Shown piece by piece: positions 9,887-19,992 of a stretch of 64,000 nt of DNA. The notes under the pieces are model-generated. The model was not told where the DNA came from. It worked only from the letters and a program-made list of their open reading frames with translations, and did not search any database. The DNA lies in assembly GCA_015999875.1 (NCBI GenBank), contig JAECRG010000001.1, forward strand, positions 421,330 through 485,329, in the 5' to 3' direction. A program made the position numbers and the translations under genes. The first letter of the stretch is position 1; each line of letters begins with the position of its first letter. The DNA comes from Candidatus Saccharimonadota bacterium (GTDB lineage Bacteria; Patescibacteriota; Saccharimonadia; Saccharimonadales; Saccharimonadaceae).

Positions 9887-10732
9887 ATGAGAGGTAAGAA
9901 ATCACTCTTGGTAGTGATACTTGCGTCAGTTCTGGCTTTGTTCACGAGCATGATTTCATCCGTAGCACAAGCTCAGACGAGTACGATTGTCATCTCAAAC
10001 GGCATCAAGCTGGTCGCGCAGCCCGATGCGTCTGGTGCATACTGCACGATGGGTCCTGTCGGGACCGACAGCGCCGGCCGCAAGGTTGGCATCACTGCCG
10101 GACACTGCTGGGGGGCGAACGGAAGTTACCCGGGCACAACAACCAACAACGAAGTACCTGTGTACGCGGCATCAAATGTCGCGTTTGGACCGATCGGCTA
10201 CCTGCGATGGGCAACACCAGCTGCAGATCAGGCATACAAGGACTACATGGTGATCCAGTTCGTCGACAATGTGGTACTTTCATCACAAGGTCCGAAGCTC
10301 AAGATCACGGGTATTGTATCCCTCGGGGCCGACGTCGGTGGTACAGATCCCGACCCGCAGCTCAATCTGCTCGGGGCTGCGTTCTACAACAACAACGTAT
10401 TGAAGGTTGCAGGGGCTACCACGGTCAATACGACGACCGGCAGGATCACCAACAATTCAAACGGCCTATATCAATCATGGGCCGCACATAGCGCTGGTGA
10501 TTCGGGCGGTGCAGCGGTCTGGGGACCGCTAGATAAAAACCCAACTGCCGCCAATGGCTATACGGCCGACGGCAAATGGGCTGCGATCACTACAAGGATC
10601 GCGTTCGGTATTCCACCCTACGTCTACACCTCGTCCGCGAACATCCTACGGGATCTCAAACAGCGCGACGCTGCGAGCGGCTACAATGGCAGCGTTGTAG
10701 GTGCAGGTTTTGCCACGACGACGAACCCATAA
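9887..10732 (+). CDS. Secreted trypsin-like (S1 family) serine protease
   Basis: Signal peptide, His motif ITAGHCWG, Ser motif HSAGDSGGAAVW; SD-like GGAG upstream. Confidence 0.8.
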   Translation: MRGKKSLLVVILASVLALFTSMISSVAQAQTSTIVISNGIKLVAQPDASGAYCTMGPVGTDSAGRKVGITAGHCWGANGSYPGTTTNNEVPVYAASNVAFGPIGYLRWATPAADQAYKDYMVIQFVDNVVLSSQGPKLKITGIVSLGADVGGTDPDPQLNLLGAAFYNNNVLKVAGATTVNTTTGRITNNSNGLYQSWAAHSAGDSGGAAVWGPLDKNPTAANGYTADGKWAAITTRIAFGIPPYVYTSSANILRDLKQRDAASGYNGSVVGAGFATTTNP

Positions 10733-10746
10733 GGGCTAGTCGTTAA

Positions 10747-10780
10747 GACTGCTGCGCCTCTTAATTGAGGTGCAGCAGTC
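10747..10780 (+). terminator. Perfect-arm hairpin after the protease gene
   Basis: GACTGCTGCGCCTC-TTAATT-GAGGTGCAGCAGTC (14-bp stem with one G.U); U-tract weak. Confidence 0.55.
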
Positions 10781-10945
10781 TAACACATTGAATTCTTATT
10801 TATTACTATAGTGCGTGAAGATATATCGATTGCACTCAGAAAATCTAGCTCTCAGATATCATAAACGGCACAAAAGACTCGCGTACCCAAAGTCTCCAAG
10901 TGGAATCGCTTGGCAATTATATACTAAACTTATTCTTCCAATGAC

Positions 10946-11266
10946 CTACAGCACCCATGTTAACAAAAGTAATATTGCGGATATAAAAACAAGAGACAAT
11001 ATTGCACTTATGGCACTGTACATTTTATTTGGTTCAGTGTACACAACCGCCAGGTTAAATATAACGCCCAGAAGAAAGGCAAAGATCAAGAAAACTGCTA
11101 TTGCCCACACCAGCACAACCCAGACAAGCATACCCATATTGCCATCGCCGGACTCGACAACATGAATTGCATACTGAGAGAGCACTCCCCCGCACGCAGC
11201 AATCAATATAGTGACTGCCGAGAAGACAATAGTTGTTTTTGTAAAGGTCTTAAGCTTTTTAAACAT
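10946..11266 (-). CDS. Small integral membrane protein
   Basis: Three hydrophobic segments in 106 aa. Confidence 0.5.
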   Translation of the reverse strand: MFKKLKTFTKTTIVFSAVTILIAACGGVLSQYAIHVVESGDGNMGMLVWVVLVWAIAVFLIFAFLLGVIFNLAVVYTEPNKMYSAISAILSLVFISAILLLLTWVL

Positions 11267-11487
11267 ACTTGCCTAGCATTATATCATCAAAACATGCACG
11301 CCCGAACAGCTCAGAGAATCACAGCACGTACTGCCAGCTCACTCACACTTTCATATCTATCACCACTAGTTTGCACTTATTCGTATAAGTGAACAACGCA
11401 ATGCGATGCTAGCAGACATAGGCTGTGTAAAGGCCAATTTCGTTAGGGTGGCGCTCGCCGATTTCACCAAAAGTCTCATCGGCTAGT

Positions 11488-12129
11488 CTATTTTTTACGA
11501 AGCGCTACAAACAATGAGCCCAGACCGATCAGGAGTGCGGCGACCGAAGTATACAACGCCCAGTCACTCACCCTAGACGCATCATTATTTTTTCCTAATG
11601 ATTCATCGTGCAAATGATCGTTACTATCCACATCTGTGCCGACACTCGTCACGGAAAACGGACCAGAGACAGACGCTTCTCCATGCCCACCCTCAGACTC
11701 CGCTCTGTCCCATGCCATAACAGTGTCATCAGAGTATGTCTGGTACGCCTTCCACTCTATCTTGTCATCTTTTTCTGGAGTCTTTGCGCTAAAAGTAAAT
11801 TCATCGCGTAAACCATCACCAATTTCCCCACCAGACCAGATGATAGATGTCACTCGAGCGGCTTCGCCGTCTCCCTCTCTTTCTATAGATATTTCCCAAC
11901 CCGGCTTAACAGTCGGTGTTGCGCCAGTTATGCCCTCTGGTATATCTAATTTAATCTTGGTTGTGGCAATCGTCTTCTCATTTGGCACACTAACCGTAAA
12001 AGTCTGATAGCTTGCGGTTGGCACCTCTGCGGGTTTCACGGTGACGTGCGCATACGTGACTGTACTTAAACTTAAGCTCACGATGCCTACGAGAACCACT
12101 CCCGACAACAACTTCTTGATCAAATTCAT
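11488..12129 (-). CDS. YcnI-like (DUF1775) copper-associated secreted protein
   Basis: Signal peptide ending AHVTVKPAEVPTASYQTFTVSVPNEK, typical YcnI N-terminus; C-terminal TM. Confidence 0.75.
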   Translation of the reverse strand: MNLIKKLLSGVVLVGIVSLSLSTVTYAHVTVKPAEVPTASYQTFTVSVPNEKTIATTKIKLDIPEGITGATPTVKPGWEISIEREGDGEAARVTSIIWSGGEIGDGLRDEFTFSAKTPEKDDKIEWKAYQTYSDDTVMAWDRAESEGGHGEASVSGPFSVTSVGTDVDSNDHLHDESLGKNNDASRVSDWALYTSVAALLIGLGSLFVALRKK

Positions 12130-12174
12130 ACCCCCCTATTTTTACTTACGCGTACTTATGCTAAGTATATCAGG

Positions 12175-12774
12175 CTACTGACTCTGGTGGAAAATAGTCC
12201 GAATACGACTAAAAAAGAGCGTGGAGAGCACACCCAAGCAAGCCAGGGATGCGACAACTAATATTTCAGCCCAGCGGTGTCGCGTCTGCACACCTTGATT
12301 GCTCACCTCGTCAATAGTGCCTCGGGAGACACGCTGAGTTACAGTAAAATGCTCCTCCGCTCCTTGCTGCTGTATCGCGAGCTTCAAGACGTATACGCCC
12401 CTTGCCGGAAATACATATCGGGCGCTCACATAACTACCGTCTTTTTCAGTCTTTACCGTCTCCTCTCGGCCATCACTAGTAGATATGATCAACGTCGCAT
12501 TATACAAGCCATCAACAAGCTTCTTGTCCTGCACATCAAAAAATATATGTGAGCTCTCGCCCGCAATCGGATCGTCATCTGGAGTAATGTGTAGAACTGC
12601 GCCCATCGTATTGCCCGTATTTGTCACCAAGACATGCGCCGAAGCTTTTTGCGGTACTCCTGCAGATATCAACAGGCACATACAAACAATCGACCACGCG
12701 ATAATTTTATTCACCGTGTGCTCCTCCATGATGCTTAGAATGATAGTTATCAATCGAGCGAGGGATAGATACAA
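12175..12774 (-). CDS. Secreted FixH/CopC-like protein with C-terminal TM
   Basis: Signal peptide, SAHVLVTNTG, beta-rich domain; embedded between YcnI and ferric-reductase genes. Confidence 0.45.
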   Translation of the reverse strand: MYLSLARLITIILSIMEEHTVNKIIAWSIVCMCLLISAGVPQKASAHVLVTNTGNTMGAVLHITPDDDPIAGESSHIFFDVQDKKLVDGLYNATLIISTSDGREETVKTEKDGSYVSARYVFPARGVYVLKLAIQQQGAEEHFTVTQRVSRGTIDEVSNQGVQTRHRWAEILVVASLACLGVLSTLFFSRIRTIFHQSQ

Positions 12775-13474
12775 TCACTGCAAACCACATTGCGAGAAGG
12801 ACAGCCACGAGTAGCACCGCTCCACCTTTTCCTTCTATGAAATGCCACTTCTTGTCTAGATTCATCAGAAAACGATACGACTCTAAGCCCGCGAGCAACA
12901 GCAGCGCACTGAGTGCAATAATTTGCGCCAGTGAATACGTTACGTGCGTACCGATCATCCACATATGCAGCACCACTAGGATAAACGCAATGTAGGTGAG
13001 GCGATGCAGTAGCTTCCAGCGAGAATATGTCATACGTCGAACAACGGCATCAAAAGATGTTGCAGCCATAACAAGGAGCACTACAGTCGCGACAGCCCCT
13101 AGTAAAAGCGAAGTTTGGATAAGTTCAGGTAATCGAACTAGTTCGCTCGGCCCGCCAAGCTGACCCCATAGAGCTATGCAAAGATGCAATATCGCGAAAT
13201 AAGCAGCCGACACCCCGATAGCCCTGCGAGCATACACCAAGTGTCGCAACTTTTGTTTGCCAAAAATATATGTCAGAGGAGATATAATCAGCGCAACATA
13301 CCAAAACAGCAAGCTAAATAAACCCATAAGTTGCTGTAATCGTATATAGAAAAGTTGATCAGACTCAAATGTAATTCGAACCACACCCACAACGAATAAG
13401 CTCGAGAGAACACTCAGCATTAATATGTAGAACCTTGTATTGTGATGGAGGGCGACAGGTACGTGCTTTGACAT
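12707..13474 (-). CDS. Ferric reductase-like transmembrane protein
   Basis: Six-TM pattern with paired histidines (LHLCIALW, LHRLTYIAFILVVLHMW). Confidence 0.7.
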   Translation of the reverse strand: MSKHVPVALHHNTRFYILMLSVLSSLFVVGVVRITFESDQLFYIRLQQLMGLFSLLFWYVALIISPLTYIFGKQKLRHLVYARRAIGVSAAYFAILHLCIALWGQLGGPSELVRLPELIQTSLLLGAVATVVLLVMAATSFDAVVRRMTYSRWKLLHRLTYIAFILVVLHMWMIGTHVTYSLAQIIALSALLLLAGLESYRFLMNLDKKWHFIEGKGGAVLLVAVLLAMWFAVIVSIPRSIDNYHSKHHGGAHGE

Positions 13475-13498
13475 GCTTATGATTAATTTTAACAGAAA

Positions 13499-14023
13499 CT
13501 ATACAGCTACAGGCGAGAGCCCTAGTTGATCAATCTTTGTTTGCAACCGCTGCTTCAGACGCGACACTCTGTCTTCATTGGATATATTCTCTCGTAGCTG
13601 TGCTCTAGAAACCAAAGCAGCCTTCGACAATGTACGAACGTGCCTACTACACTCGAGATCGCCACAGCAGAGAAACCCTACTTTATGTTTCGTTTTTGCA
13701 TCCATGAACACGATTGATGCCGCATTTGAGCCGGGCTGCCAGGTATAACAAAAATCACAGATTATGGCACGTGCTCGACCTGTTTTATAATCTATGATTC
13801 TTCGAGAAATTTCGTATTGCACTAGAAAAAGTTCATTATCCGGCTCGAGCAAAAGTACCCCCTTATCACCCGTCCGATCAGTAATCGCCAGAAGCTCATA
13901 CTCCTCCCAGGCACCGCTCACATGCGCGGCACTTTTAAAGAACTTGAGCTCTCTTTTTAACCTAGGCTTCAAGCTGGAGTTGCTGAGCACTGATTCAAAC
14001 TCAGGCTGAGATAGTCTACGCAT
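13499..14023 (-). CDS. FBP (FusB/EF-G-binding C-terminal) domain protein
   Basis: Treble-clef-like Cys pattern CDFCYTWQPGSNAASIVF...GFLCCGDLECSRHV; ATG at 14023 preferred (TATACT 6 nt upstream). Confidence 0.6.
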   Translation of the reverse strand: MRRLSQPEFESVLSNSSLKPRLKRELKFFKSAAHVSGAWEEYELLAITDRTGDKGVLLLEPDNELFLVQYEISRRIIDYKTGRARAIICDFCYTWQPGSNAASIVFMDAKTKHKVGFLCCGDLECSRHVRTLSKAALVSRAQLRENISNEDRVSRLKQRLQTKIDQLGLSPVAV

Positions 14024-14065
14024 ACAACCAGTATAGCAGTGGCCGACGTGGTATATTAATATCAT

Positions 14066-14848
14066 ATGAAGAACATCCTGAATCTACTCAAGTCAAACGA
14101 TCGCTTCGGAAAACTAATCGAACGCCAAGACAAAAGAGACTTTCCCTTTTACAACAACAAGCCGGTGGGCTTATCCATATGGCAATGGCTTGTAGTGTGG
14201 CTGTCATCGGCTGTCGGTTTTGCATCGCTCATACTTATTCCTCAACATAACAATGTCGAGGCACTAATCCCAAGAATGCTATTTCTTGCTATCCCACTAG
14301 CGACACTTGCATATTTCACTAAAGATAAGTGGAGAGCATTGTTCCATAAGCCTACCCTTGCGGACTACCGGACAATGGTTGGCTTCTTCATCCTGAACCT
14401 TACGGTATCTGCTGTGGTTGCACTTACAGTCAAGGCGCTTTTTGGCGCAAATGCAAATCCTGCAACCGATGGACTTGCTCAGGCGGGTGCTCTCGAGATA
14501 CTCGCTTTCTACGTAGGCACGGCTGTTCAGCTCATGGGAGAAGAGGTATTCACCATACTACCGTTCTTAGCTCTCATGTACTTCTTCTACAAAAAGGGCA
14601 AGGTATCGCGTAAAGCGGCCGTCATCTGGGCATGGGTACTCACTGCAATCTGGTTTGGTGCTGCTCACTTGCCTACGTACAGCTGGAATGTCGCACAGGC
14701 GCTGTTAGTGATTGGCAGTGCGCGAATAGTGCTTACCTTGGCATATATACGCACCAAAAATTTATGGGTATCTTATGGCGCACACTTATTAAACGACTGG
14801 GTGATATTTACAGCTGTGCTCGTCGCAGGTATTGTTAGCTCGAGATAG
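14066..14848 (+). CDS. CPBP family intramembrane metalloprotease
   Basis: Multi-TM with GEEVF and later WFGAAHL and SYGAHLLND motifs. Confidence 0.75.
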   Translation: MKNILNLLKSNDRFGKLIERQDKRDFPFYNNKPVGLSIWQWLVVWLSSAVGFASLILIPQHNNVEALIPRMLFLAIPLATLAYFTKDKWRALFHKPTLADYRTMVGFFILNLTVSAVVALTVKALFGANANPATDGLAQAGALEILAFYVGTAVQLMGEEVFTILPFLALMYFFYKKGKVSRKAAVIWAWVLTAIWFGAAHLPTYSWNVAQALLVIGSARIVLTLAYIRTKNLWVSYGAHLLNDWVIFTAVLVAGIVSSR

Positions 14849-14861
14849 TTAGTCCCCACCA

Positions 14862-14902
14862 CATACCAAATGAGACTCCAGCAAGGAGTCTCATTTGGTA
14901 TG
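14862..14902. terminator. Bidirectional terminator between convergent genes
   Basis: CATACCAAATGAGACTCC-AGCAA-GGAGTCTCATTTGGTATG perfect 18-bp stem. Confidence 0.8.
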
Positions 14903-14909
14903 TAAAGTT

Positions 14910-15413
14910 TTACGCAAATAGCTTATCGAGTTTGTCTAATTGACTCGAGAAGCCTTCTATCATGCCCATCTTGATAAGCTCTTCAATCTGAGCAGGCTTG
15001 TCTGCCAAGCTTGTGCTGATAATGCGAGTCTTGCCATCTTCTTCTATAAACTCATTTGTAACTATAAGTGCAGGCATGTTCATATCCAATACGCCATCTT
15101 CGTCGGAGAAGAAATCTTGATACGTAAAGCTTTTACCCTCACTCACTTCTTTAATTTGCATCACGCCCCATGAGGATTTACCGTACCAATCTCCTTGACG
15201 CTCATCGATGCACTTCATACCATAGTGTACCTGCCCGCCTGGGGCAAAATTAAATTCTTTAGCAGTAGTCTCCCAGCCTTCAGGACCCCACCATTTTTCA
15301 AACCAATCTTTATCTGCATACGCTTTCCAAACTTTATCCTTTGGACCGTTGGCAGTATATTCGATGATCAGTTTACTATTTTCTAGATCTTTTGTAACTT
15401 TTACTTCTGACAT
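14910..15413 (-). CDS. SRPBCC / AHSA1-family protein
   Basis: AHSA1-like DKDWFEKWWGPEGWETTAKEFNFAPGG motif. Confidence 0.8.
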   Translation of the reverse strand: MSEVKVTKDLENSKLIIEYTANGPKDKVWKAYADKDWFEKWWGPEGWETTAKEFNFAPGGQVHYGMKCIDERQGDWYGKSSWGVMQIKEVSEGKSFTYQDFFSDEDGVLDMNMPALIVTNEFIEEDGKTRIISTSLADKPAQIEELIKMGMIEGFSSQLDKLDKLFA

Positions 15414-15422
15414 GCGTCCCCC

Positions 15423-15740
15423 TTATTGTAATAAGTCGTCTAGTTTAGAGTAGCGGCTTTGCCACATCTGACGATATTGCTCTAAGTACTCATCGGCACT
15501 CTGTAGTGCATCTGGCGCCAGTGATACCATTTGTTTTCTACCTTGCTTGCGCTTCACTACTAGTTTTGCCTTCTCCATTATCTTGAGATGTTTAGAGATG
15601 GCAGCAAAACTAATATCGTAGTTTTCTACGAGCTCACCTACAGACAGCTCAACTCTACTGACTCGAGCAAGAATATCGCGACGTGTCGGATCCGACAGCG
15701 AGGCGAAAATCAAATCGAGTTGTAATATATGTTCAACCAT
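15423..15740 (-). CDS. ArsR-family HTH transcriptional regulator
   Basis: FASLSDPTRRDILARV...ISFAAISKHLKIMEKAKLV; adjacent to SRPBCC gene, a common pairing. Confidence 0.85.
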   Translation of the reverse strand: MVEHILQLDLIFASLSDPTRRDILARVSRVELSVGELVENYDISFAAISKHLKIMEKAKLVVKRKQGRKQMVSLAPDALQSADEYLEQYRQMWQSRYSKLDDLLQ

Positions 15741-15876
15741 CCGGTTTAATAATATACCTTTATGACATGAGCGTCAAGACAGACTCAAGAGACTAGACAG
15801 CCAACAATAGTTCACTTCTCTCACAAGGACAAGTAAACTCGCACAAGAGACTATGCAGCTAGGTTCTGCGGCAGCA

Positions 15877-16620
15877 CTATTTCTGCAGCTGGTAACTAAA
15901 ATTATTTTTGCTCCAAAACCAAAGCGGAGAGTGCATATCTATCGGCGACATTCCCGTTCCATCCAATACATCTCGCCACCTTTCAGATATCTCATCGCGC
16001 GGCATCAAAGTAGCCTCATCTTCCGTCAGTATGCCGAGCAAAATTGAACACTTTATTACATGAGTATCGGGTGCAATCTGGATATACTCTCGATTTTTCA
16101 GCACCACGTCACAATATTCCCCCAAGATATAGCTCCAATAATGAAATATTTTCGGACCAGAGAGATACGGAAAACCTTTCTTGTGTGTTATTTGTACAGC
16201 CTCTTGGAGCTTTTGAAAGTCATAGTCAAGTTCATTCAACATCCCTTCGATGCTCCCCCATTCATCGGTAATTGTAGTTGAAATTCTTCTCCATGTGTCG
16301 ACATGCTTGTTTGGCTGCAAAGCAACTTTGTACATAGTGAGCAGTGATCGCAATTCGTCGGCATCCATTCCGGTAACATTCTGCACCTGAAACACAGCAT
16401 GCGTCTGCATATCTTCGTATGCCAACTTAGCAGCCTCCCATAGCGCATAACTATTGCGTTGATAATTGAGGCTCATCGGTAGTGTAAAATAGCTCAGCCG
16501 ACTTTCATTATTCAAAAAATCCGGATGTGTATCTTCGGGCATAACTTGATTACCGAGTAAACCTTCCTCGTATGCGCCCCGGAGCTCTAGGCACTGTTTT
16601 TGGATTTCATCGATCATCAT
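15877..16620 (-). CDS. Hypothetical cytoplasmic protein
   Basis: Long ORF with coherent composition; family not recognised. Confidence 0.55.
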   Translation of the reverse strand: MMIDEIQKQCLELRGAYEEGLLGNQVMPEDTHPDFLNNESRLSYFTLPMSLNYQRNSYALWEAAKLAYEDMQTHAVFQVQNVTGMDADELRSLLTMYKVALQPNKHVDTWRRISTTITDEWGSIEGMLNELDYDFQKLQEAVQITHKKGFPYLSGPKIFHYWSYILGEYCDVVLKNREYIQIAPDTHVIKCSILLGILTEDEATLMPRDEISERWRDVLDGTGMSPIDMHSPLWFWSKNNFSYQLQK

Positions 16621-16685
16621 TTCAGTCTACTGCAATTGATCGCTATCTCGTAAATAAAAAATAATTCACACTTACGCTACATGAA

Positions 16686-17018
16686 TTAAAATAATCTTCC
16701 ACCAACCGGAATAGCCTGGTCGGGTATGACTAGTATACAATCACCGTTACTGTCAGGCACACCTAGTGTCAGCACTTCTGATTTAGCGGGTCCTATTTGC
16801 CTGGATGGAAAATTCACTACACCCAATATTAGCTTACCTATAAGTTCATCTTTAGAATAATTTTGCGGTAGCTGGGCGCTTGATTTCTTGATACCAATCT
16901 CGTCACCGAAGTCAATAAGCAGCTTGTATGCCGGTTTTCTAGCTTCGGGGAAATCTTGAACTTCTACAATTTTCCCAACTCGTATGTCTAGTTTCTCAAA
17001 ATCATCATAAGTGGCCAT
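16686..17018 (-). CDS. csaA: CsaA-like tRNA-binding domain protein
   Basis: FEKLDIRVGKIVEVQDFPEARKPAYKLLIDFG...KSEVLTLG. Confidence 0.85.
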   Translation of the reverse strand: MATYDDFEKLDIRVGKIVEVQDFPEARKPAYKLLIDFGDEIGIKKSSAQLPQNYSKDELIGKLILGVVNFPSRQIGPAKSEVLTLGVPDSNGDCILVIPDQAIPVGGRLF

Positions 17019-17111
17019 ATACGACTAGTATAGCACCGTCCATACTGGTTAATATGCTCTCGCTGCATGTCACCCACAACTCAACCACACTTTTCGCGTT
17101 GCTTCCTCTCG

Positions 17112-18101
17112 CTATAGCTGCGCAAGCAATTCCGACACGGACTTTGTGAGGGTAAAGTGAGTCGTAGCTCGTTCCCTCTGTCCGCTTGTAGCGGCGCCTA
17201 GTTGTATCGCAGATTTGATGCCAGCAATAAGTGCCGCCGGATTGCGCTGTTCGACAAGTGTCAATAGACCGCAGTTTGTTTCTGGCAGGCCGCCAAGACT
17301 ACTCGCGATCACCCGACAGCCTGCGTGCTGAGCCTCGACAGACAACATGCCAAACGGCTCTTCAAATACCGATGGCATCAAAAGTATGTCCGTCTCGGCC
17401 AAAAGTACGGCCATGGAAGCAACGTCCCTTACTGGATCCACAAGGCGGGCGTATGGGTAGCTTTTAAGCATACTGGCGATGACCTTGCCTGTTTCAACAT
17501 GCTGGCCCGCCATGACGATCGTCATCTCCATATTCAGCCGCTTCACTTCTCGGTAATGCAACATTTCGAGTATAGTATAGATTCCTTTTTCTGGATGCAA
17601 GCGACCTGCATACAAAACCCGTGTCTTTTCGGTTGCGCCAGCTCGCTTCACGCTGCCAAATGCAGGATCGGCAAATGGCATTACCACTCGAATATCCCCA
17701 CTAGGCACGCCCAGATAGAGAGCCCATTGCTGTGCATTATAGATACTTGTTGCGAGTATGTTCTTACCTTGCACGTCTCGCATACGAGCTTTGCGGTCGA
17801 GTTTCGAGGGCACGACGCAATGAAGTAGTATAGTAGCCTTCGTCTTGGTCGGTACATCGTACGCTCGATTCACAAAGACAATATCCCCCTCTAGTTGGCT
17901 AATCTCGCGTTCGTCTGAAAACCCAAGGAACGGGATGTCAGGGAAATCACTGCGACTAGCGAATAAATTGCCGTTTGCAACGACAACCTGCGCGGCCAAT
18001 CCTTGGCGCAGAAGCTCCCTTACGTGTCCCGCGGTGAATGTTTCAGATCCACCAGCGCCGGATACCATAGCCTCTCCCGAGGGCCATATAAATGAAATCA
18101 T
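17112..18101 (-). CDS. Glycosyltransferase (GT4-like)
   Basis: GRLHPEKGIYTILEML, LMPSVFEEPFGMLSVEAQHAGCRVIAS motifs. Confidence 0.8.
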   Translation of the reverse strand: MISFIWPSGEAMVSGAGGSETFTAGHVRELLRQGLAAQVVVANGNLFASRSDFPDIPFLGFSDEREISQLEGDIVFVNRAYDVPTKTKATILLHCVVPSKLDRKARMRDVQGKNILATSIYNAQQWALYLGVPSGDIRVVMPFADPAFGSVKRAGATEKTRVLYAGRLHPEKGIYTILEMLHYREVKRLNMEMTIVMAGQHVETGKVIASMLKSYPYARLVDPVRDVASMAVLLAETDILLMPSVFEEPFGMLSVEAQHAGCRVIASSLGGLPETNCGLLTLVEQRNPAALIAGIKSAIQLGAATSGQRERATTHFTLTKSVSELLAQL

Positions 18102-18387
18102 GCTATACCTTTCGTAGTTTACGTCCTAAAGGATAAAGAAAAGCGGATTTGCCAAAGGCGGATTTCGAGTATAATCTAGTTGTGACTAATTATACAACAT
18201 ATTGGATATAAAAGATATGATGCACACCTTGCCATACAACCTACTTAGATAGTCACCACCCAGGGGATCTCTTGTCTAGTACAGAGTCAAGAGATACTAG
18301 CCCTCTTAAGTCATCATCTGCATATAAAGTTGACATATCTTTATAATAATTCTGTAAAATATCAAATAATATGCTACAATAGTCATC

Positions 18388-19986
18388 GTGAACCCACCAT
18401 CTCAAATGAGCCAGCTCGGCGACCTGCTCGTCGACTCACTCACCAGAATTGATGCCTACGAATCTGACGTCCTTGCCAAGCGCGAAAAGGAGACTATTCA
18501 TGTGCCTACTGTAGGCAGCAAGCTTTCGACTGCCTATGAACAACTCCGCAATGCTTCTGAGTATGCCGAAGACAATCTACTTCGACAAAGAGCTATCCGT
18601 CGCTATCTCAAGCGTGTGTTGTCGTTTCATGATCACATTGGTACCGCACCGTTTGCAGAAGAGCTAGTCACAGAACTAACGCAATCTGAGTATCTCCCCA
18701 ATGATTCGCTCACAAAAAGTGACATCAAGACAATTTCTAGCCACATTAAGAAGTACTATGGCGCATACTGGCAATACACGAAAATCGAGCCCCACAGTAA
18801 CAAGCGGCTCAAATTCCAAGAATGGGTACTTGATGTACTCAGTGTGCGTTGCGAACAAGTACTCCAGAGTAACATTCGCCAGCTGTCGTTTACGCATTTT
18901 GCTTTTACATACTTACAGCCTAAACTGACACTCCAAAAACTTGTGCGTGGCGGCGAGACGATTGACCCCAATGACTACTCGATAGTTCTCTATATTGCCA
19001 TCCAGCAAGCCATCCTAAAGTCAGACGCTGCATCAATCCGTGCAGCACTCCTCGATAGTTATCGACAAGATATTGGCCTTATTCATAACTTCGAAGCATT
19101 CAACGCAAAGTTTGACAGTTTATTTGACAGCAAAACCGTCGCGTACACAAGCCGCATAGTCAGTCGTAACGGTGCAACTCTTCGCATGCTATATAGTGGC
19201 TTTTATGCGCACAATGCGACGCTATCTACGCATGTATTTAAATCGGAGGATAGCCTAGATTACGCACTTCGTCAGCATGTAGAGCAAGAATACAACGCCC
19301 TCAACAAGCGCCTCGACAAGGGTATCTTACGCAGTATCGCGTTCCTACTCATTACCAAAAGTCTTATCGGACTTGGTATCGAGGTTCCTTACGATATATT
19401 TGTCGAGGGACATATACTTTGGCTGCCACTTATCCTAAACCTTTTCTTCCCATCTGTATTTATAGCCATATCACGACTCACCCTTTCCACTCCTACAGGG
19501 CGCAATACAGATGCCATCATCGCACAAGTTCGCGACATGCTATACGGAGATAGTGCATCGAAGTCGTATGCTGTCCGCATACCCAGAGCGACACCGTCTG
19601 CAGCATTCAATCTACTCTATGCGGTCATGTTTGTTGCAGTTTTTGCCGGTCTCTCCTACGTGCTTTACAAGCTACAGTTCAACATAGTACAGGGTGTTAT
19701 CTTCTTTGTTTTCCTCTCGACCGCAAGCTTCCTCGCGTTTCGTCTTTCGAACCAAATACGTGAAATTGAAGTTACGAGCTCGTCGCAAGGTTCACTTTCG
19801 CTTCTAAGAGACATCCTCTATATGCCGTTTATCTACGTAGGGCAGCAGATCTCATATCGCTACAGTAAAGTAAATATTGTTGCAACATTCCTAGATATAC
19901 TTATTGAACTACCCCTCAAGACAATTTTGCGTCTCGCGCGGCAGTGGACACAATTCCTCAACTCCAAAAAAGACGAATTAATCTAG
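18388..19986 (+). CDS. Large hypothetical membrane protein (GTG start)
   Basis: 532-aa ORF with helical N-terminal part and several TM helices; convergent with the 901-aa gene. Confidence 0.6.
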   Translation: MNPPSQMSQLGDLLVDSLTRIDAYESDVLAKREKETIHVPTVGSKLSTAYEQLRNASEYAEDNLLRQRAIRRYLKRVLSFHDHIGTAPFAEELVTELTQSEYLPNDSLTKSDIKTISSHIKKYYGAYWQYTKIEPHSNKRLKFQEWVLDVLSVRCEQVLQSNIRQLSFTHFAFTYLQPKLTLQKLVRGGETIDPNDYSIVLYIAIQQAILKSDAASIRAALLDSYRQDIGLIHNFEAFNAKFDSLFDSKTVAYTSRIVSRNGATLRMLYSGFYAHNATLSTHVFKSEDSLDYALRQHVEQEYNALNKRLDKGILRSIAFLLITKSLIGLGIEVPYDIFVEGHILWLPLILNLFFPSVFIAISRLTLSTPTGRNTDAIIAQVRDMLYGDSASKSYAVRIPRATPSAAFNLLYAVMFVAVFAGLSYVLYKLQFNIVQGVIFFVFLSTASFLAFRLSNQIREIEVTSSSQGSLSLLRDILYMPFIYVGQQISYRYSKVNIVATFLDILIELPLKTILRLARQWTQFLNSKKDELI

Positions 19987-19992
19987 CCTTGG

